A stretch of DNA of 6,772 nt from assembly GCA_026983935.1 (NCBI GenBank), contig JALSTC010000791.1, positions 1 through 6,772 of the forward strand, read 5' to 3'. How positions within the stretch are numbered: position 1 is the stretch's first letter; each line of letters opens with the position of its first letter. The stretch is from Ardenticatenia bacterium. Its GTDB lineage: Bacteria; Chloroflexota; Anaerolineae; Aggregatilineales; Ch27. Below the pieces are notes generated by a model. That model was not told the DNA's origin, made no database searches, and saw only the letters and a program-made list of their open reading frames with translations. The position numbers and the translations under genes were made by a program. This document shows positions 4,929-6,772 of this stretch, in pieces.

Positions 4929-6128
4929 ATGATCTTCTCACCCCGCATCTGGCAGGAGCTTCATATAGGCGGTATTTCATGGCGCACATGGCGCGGTGTC
5001 CTTATACGCATGGTACTGCTGGCGCTGCTCCTTATATGGCTGCGTCCTGCCCCACCGCGAGCTGTGCTCGGCCCGCCGCAGACGGTCACCACCACACAAC
5101 CGCTGCTTTGCATACACACCCGTCTCACAGACGAGGTGGACGAATGGAAAATCCAGCGATCACTGCAAATGGTGCGTGAGCTTGGCGCAGATACCATCGT
5201 TGAATTCTTCCCCTGGGCCTATGCGGAGCCGGAGGAAGGTGCTTTTGACTGGGAACACTTCGACCGCATCATCCGCCATGCCGAGAATCAGGGACTGCAT
5301 GTTATCGCCCGGTTGGGTTACGTCCCGGCGTGGGCACGCCCTGAACCCGACCCGAACAGCCCGGCAGCGCTCGATGGCGGGCGTGGACAGGATACCACCC
5401 TGAACTATCTGGAAGACGATCGCTTCCCGGATTTTGCACGATACGTGGCCGCCTTCGCTGCACGATACGCAGGAACGGTGGATCACCTGATCATCTGGAA
5501 TGAGCCAAACCTGACGTTTGAATGGGGCTACCGGCAGGTCAGCCCGGCGGGATATGTGGAACTGCTGCGCCAGTCCTACCTGGCAGCAAAAGAAGCCAAT
5601 CCGGAGGTGATCGTACTTGCCGCGCCGATGGCCCCAACTCTGGAGCCGGAAGACAGTCCCTGGGGCATGAATGATCTGCTGTTCATCCAGCGCATGTATG
5701 AGGCGGGCGCGGCGGATTACTTCGACGCGATGGCGGTGCATACCTATGGTTTCACCTTTCCACCGGAGGCCGAACCAGGCCCGGACATTCTCAACTTCCG
5801 CCGCATTGAACTGATCCGCGCCATCATGGTTGAAAATGGCGATGCCGATAAACCGATCTTCGTCACCGAAACCGGCTGGAATGACCATCCGCGCTGGACA
5901 AAAGCCGTGCGTCCCGCGCAGCGCATCCGCTACACCATAGACAGCTACGAATGGACGGAGCAGCACATGCCATACGTGGAAAAACTGTGCCAGTGGGCTT
6001 TGCGCTATCCCGCCCCCACGCACAGCTACCCGGATAACTTCACGTTCCTGACGCCGGACTTCCGCCCGCGCCCGATCTACCGATTTCTGCAAGCCTACGC
6101 TCACGGCGAGGAACTGCCGCTGCCATGA
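4929..6128 (+). CDS. Membrane-anchored clan GH-A glycoside hydrolase (GH39/GH5-like TIM barrel)
   Basis: This 399-residue protein has one N-terminal hydrophobic segment (about 22-38, RGVLIRMVLLALLLIWL) without a clear cleavage site or lipobox, so it is probably anchored with the enzyme outside the cell. From about residue 58 it reads as a retaining (beta/alpha)8 barrel. DTIVEFFPWAYAEPEEG (88-104) and the HVIARLGYVPAWARP stretch (124-138) are early strands. IIWNEPN (188-194) carries the acid/base Glu192 after strand 4. AVHTYGF (269-275) fits strand 6, and FVTETGWN (311-318) carries the nucleophile Glu314 on strand 7. Both catalytic Glu residues are therefore present. The pattern is closest to GH39/PslG-like and GH5-like proteins; the substrate cannot be told from sequence. 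GGAG at 4913-4916 is rather far (12 bases) from the ATG. An in-frame ATG at 5010 falls within the hydrophobic segment and is less likely. The stop overlaps the next start (ATGA), so the next gene is likely coupled. Confidence 0.87.
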   Translation: MIFSPRIWQELHIGGISWRTWRGVLIRMVLLALLLIWLRPAPPRAVLGPPQTVTTTQPLLCIHTRLTDEVDEWKIQRSLQMVRELGADTIVEFFPWAYAEPEEGAFDWEHFDRIIRHAENQGLHVIARLGYVPAWARPEPDPNSPAALDGGRGQDTTLNYLEDDRFPDFARYVAAFAARYAGTVDHLIIWNEPNLTFEWGYRQVSPAGYVELLRQSYLAAKEANPEVIVLAAPMAPTLEPEDSPWGMNDLLFIQRMYEAGAADYFDAMAVHTYGFTFPPEAEPGPDILNFRRIELIRAIMVENGDADKPIFVTETGWNDHPRWTKAVRPAQRIRYTIDSYEWTEQHMPYVEKLCQWALRYPAPTHSYPDNFTFLTPDFRPRPIYRFLQAYAHGEELPLP

Positions 6129-6772
6129 ACTCTACCCCTACCTCCCACCCGCGTCCGCTGACACGCCGCCAGTGGGCCTTGGTCGCGCTGGCAGCCGCGT
6201 TGGCCGTGCCGCTGCTTTTCTCGGCAGGCCGCTGGGTCTGGCGAAACATCATCCGACCGCCGGCTGAACAGCCGATGCTGCCCTACGGTGAACTGCGCGT
6301 CGGCATTGATGCCAGCTATCCCCCTTTTGGGTTGGATATCAACGGCGAACTGAGCGGGCTGGATGTTGACCTCGCCCGCGCCGTTGCGGAAGAAATGGGC
6401 GTACCACTGCGATTCGTCAATATGGGCTATGATGGGCTGTATGACTCGCTGCGTGCCGACCAGGTGGATGTGCTTTTCTCTGCCCTCCGTGTTGATCCCC
6501 TGCGCACGAACGATGCTCGCTACACCGTCAGCTACTTCGACGCCGGGCAGGTGCTGGTGCGACCACCCGATTCCGGCATTGAAACCCTCTATGATATGGA
6601 CGGCAAAACACTGGCGGTCGAATTCGGCACAGAGGGCGATCTTGAGGCCCGGCGCTGGCAAAGGCGGCTCCACGTGCTCAATGTGATGCCATTTGACGTG
6701 GCGTCCGAGGCACTTGCTGCCGTCCTTGCTGGTGAGGCTGATGCCGCGCTGGTGGATGCTATCTCTGCACGG
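6125..6772 (+). CDS. Family 3 extracellular solute-binding protein (SBP_bac_3), runs off right edge
   Basis: From the ATG at 6125 there are 216 open codons to the window edge. Residues 17-39 form a hydrophobic segment preceded by LTRR. There is no lipobox Cys, so it is either an uncleaved membrane anchor or a Tat-like signal. The ligand-binding domain begins at about 56 with LRVGIDASYPPFG, then GLDVDLARAVAEEMG (78-92) and YDGLYDSLRADQVDVLFSAL (102-121), the standard order of polar amino acid-binding periplasmic proteins. In family 3 proteins an Arg after the VLFSAL-type strand grips the ligand carboxylate; Arg127 is the best candidate. An Asp in the later VD motif (Asp211 here) often binds the amino group. 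The missing C-terminus could end as a plain binding protein, or continue into a transmembrane sensor or channel domain. The ATGA overlap with the hydrolase gene implies co-expression. The ligand is unknown. Confidence 0.88.
   Translation, partial: MNSTPTSHPRPLTRRQWALVALAAALAVPLLFSAGRWVWRNIIRPPAEQPMLPYGELRVGIDASYPPFGLDINGELSGLDVDLARAVAEEMGVPLRFVNMGYDGLYDSLRADQVDVLFSALRVDPLRTNDARYTVSYFDAGQVLVRPPDSGIETLYDMDGKTLAVEFGTEGDLEARRWQRRLHVLNVMPFDVASEALAAVLAGEADAALVDAISAR

Noticed and set aside
5160..6104. 314-codon minus-strand ORF
   Set aside because: It is antisense to the glycoside hydrolase, which carries both catalytic Glu motifs; no domain is visible in the antisense product.

Overview
The window is about 6.8 kb of moderately GC-rich, gene-dense bacterial chromosome. 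It most resembles the phylum Chloroflexota, probably the Anaerolineae. That is an inference from three things: an RqcH/NFACT gene, a lipoprotein with a long Thr/Pro/Glu/Ala linker of a kind common in that group, and SigA-like promoters. No rRNA or other marker fixes the taxonomy. I see no mobile element, CRISPR array, tRNA or phage gene.

Left part (1-801): a minus-strand gene that runs off the left edge encodes the N-terminal half of RqcH (NFACT/FbpA family), a ribosome rescue factor. A long plus-strand ORF over the same bases is only its antisense shadow. After a divergent intergenic region carrying a good extended -10 promoter comes a broken locus (919-1575). It holds a YjjX/DUF84-type inosine/xanthosine triphosphatase split between two frames by an apparent internal deletion, and then an overlapping 55-codon ORF that may be the decayed N-terminus of an AAC(3)-type acetyltransferase.

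Middle part (1617-4004): a 406-residue secreted lipoprotein has two similar domains, each with a Tyr-Cys-x9-Cys signature, joined by a disordered linker of about 110 residues. A hairpin that may be a terminator follows it. Next is a full-length, catalytically intact galT (Leloir pathway, class I GalT) with no other gal gene in view.

Right part (4008-6772): a promoter just after galT drives two overlapping small membrane proteins of unknown function, closed by an intrinsic terminator. Then come two genes overlapping by ATGA: a membrane-anchored clan GH-A glycoside hydrolase, and a family 3 solute-binding protein with a non-lipoprotein N-terminal membrane segment, cut by the right edge.

The genes do not form one pathway. 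The common theme from 1617 on is envelope and carbohydrate biology: a lipoprotein, galactose-1-phosphate metabolism, membrane proteins, a surface glycosidase and a solute sensor or binder. I did not find convincing evidence of a new defence or mobile system. The points most worth a second look are the broken yjjX locus, the possible AAC(3) remnant, the duplicated lipoprotein domain, the two-gene membrane operon and the GH/solute-binding pair.
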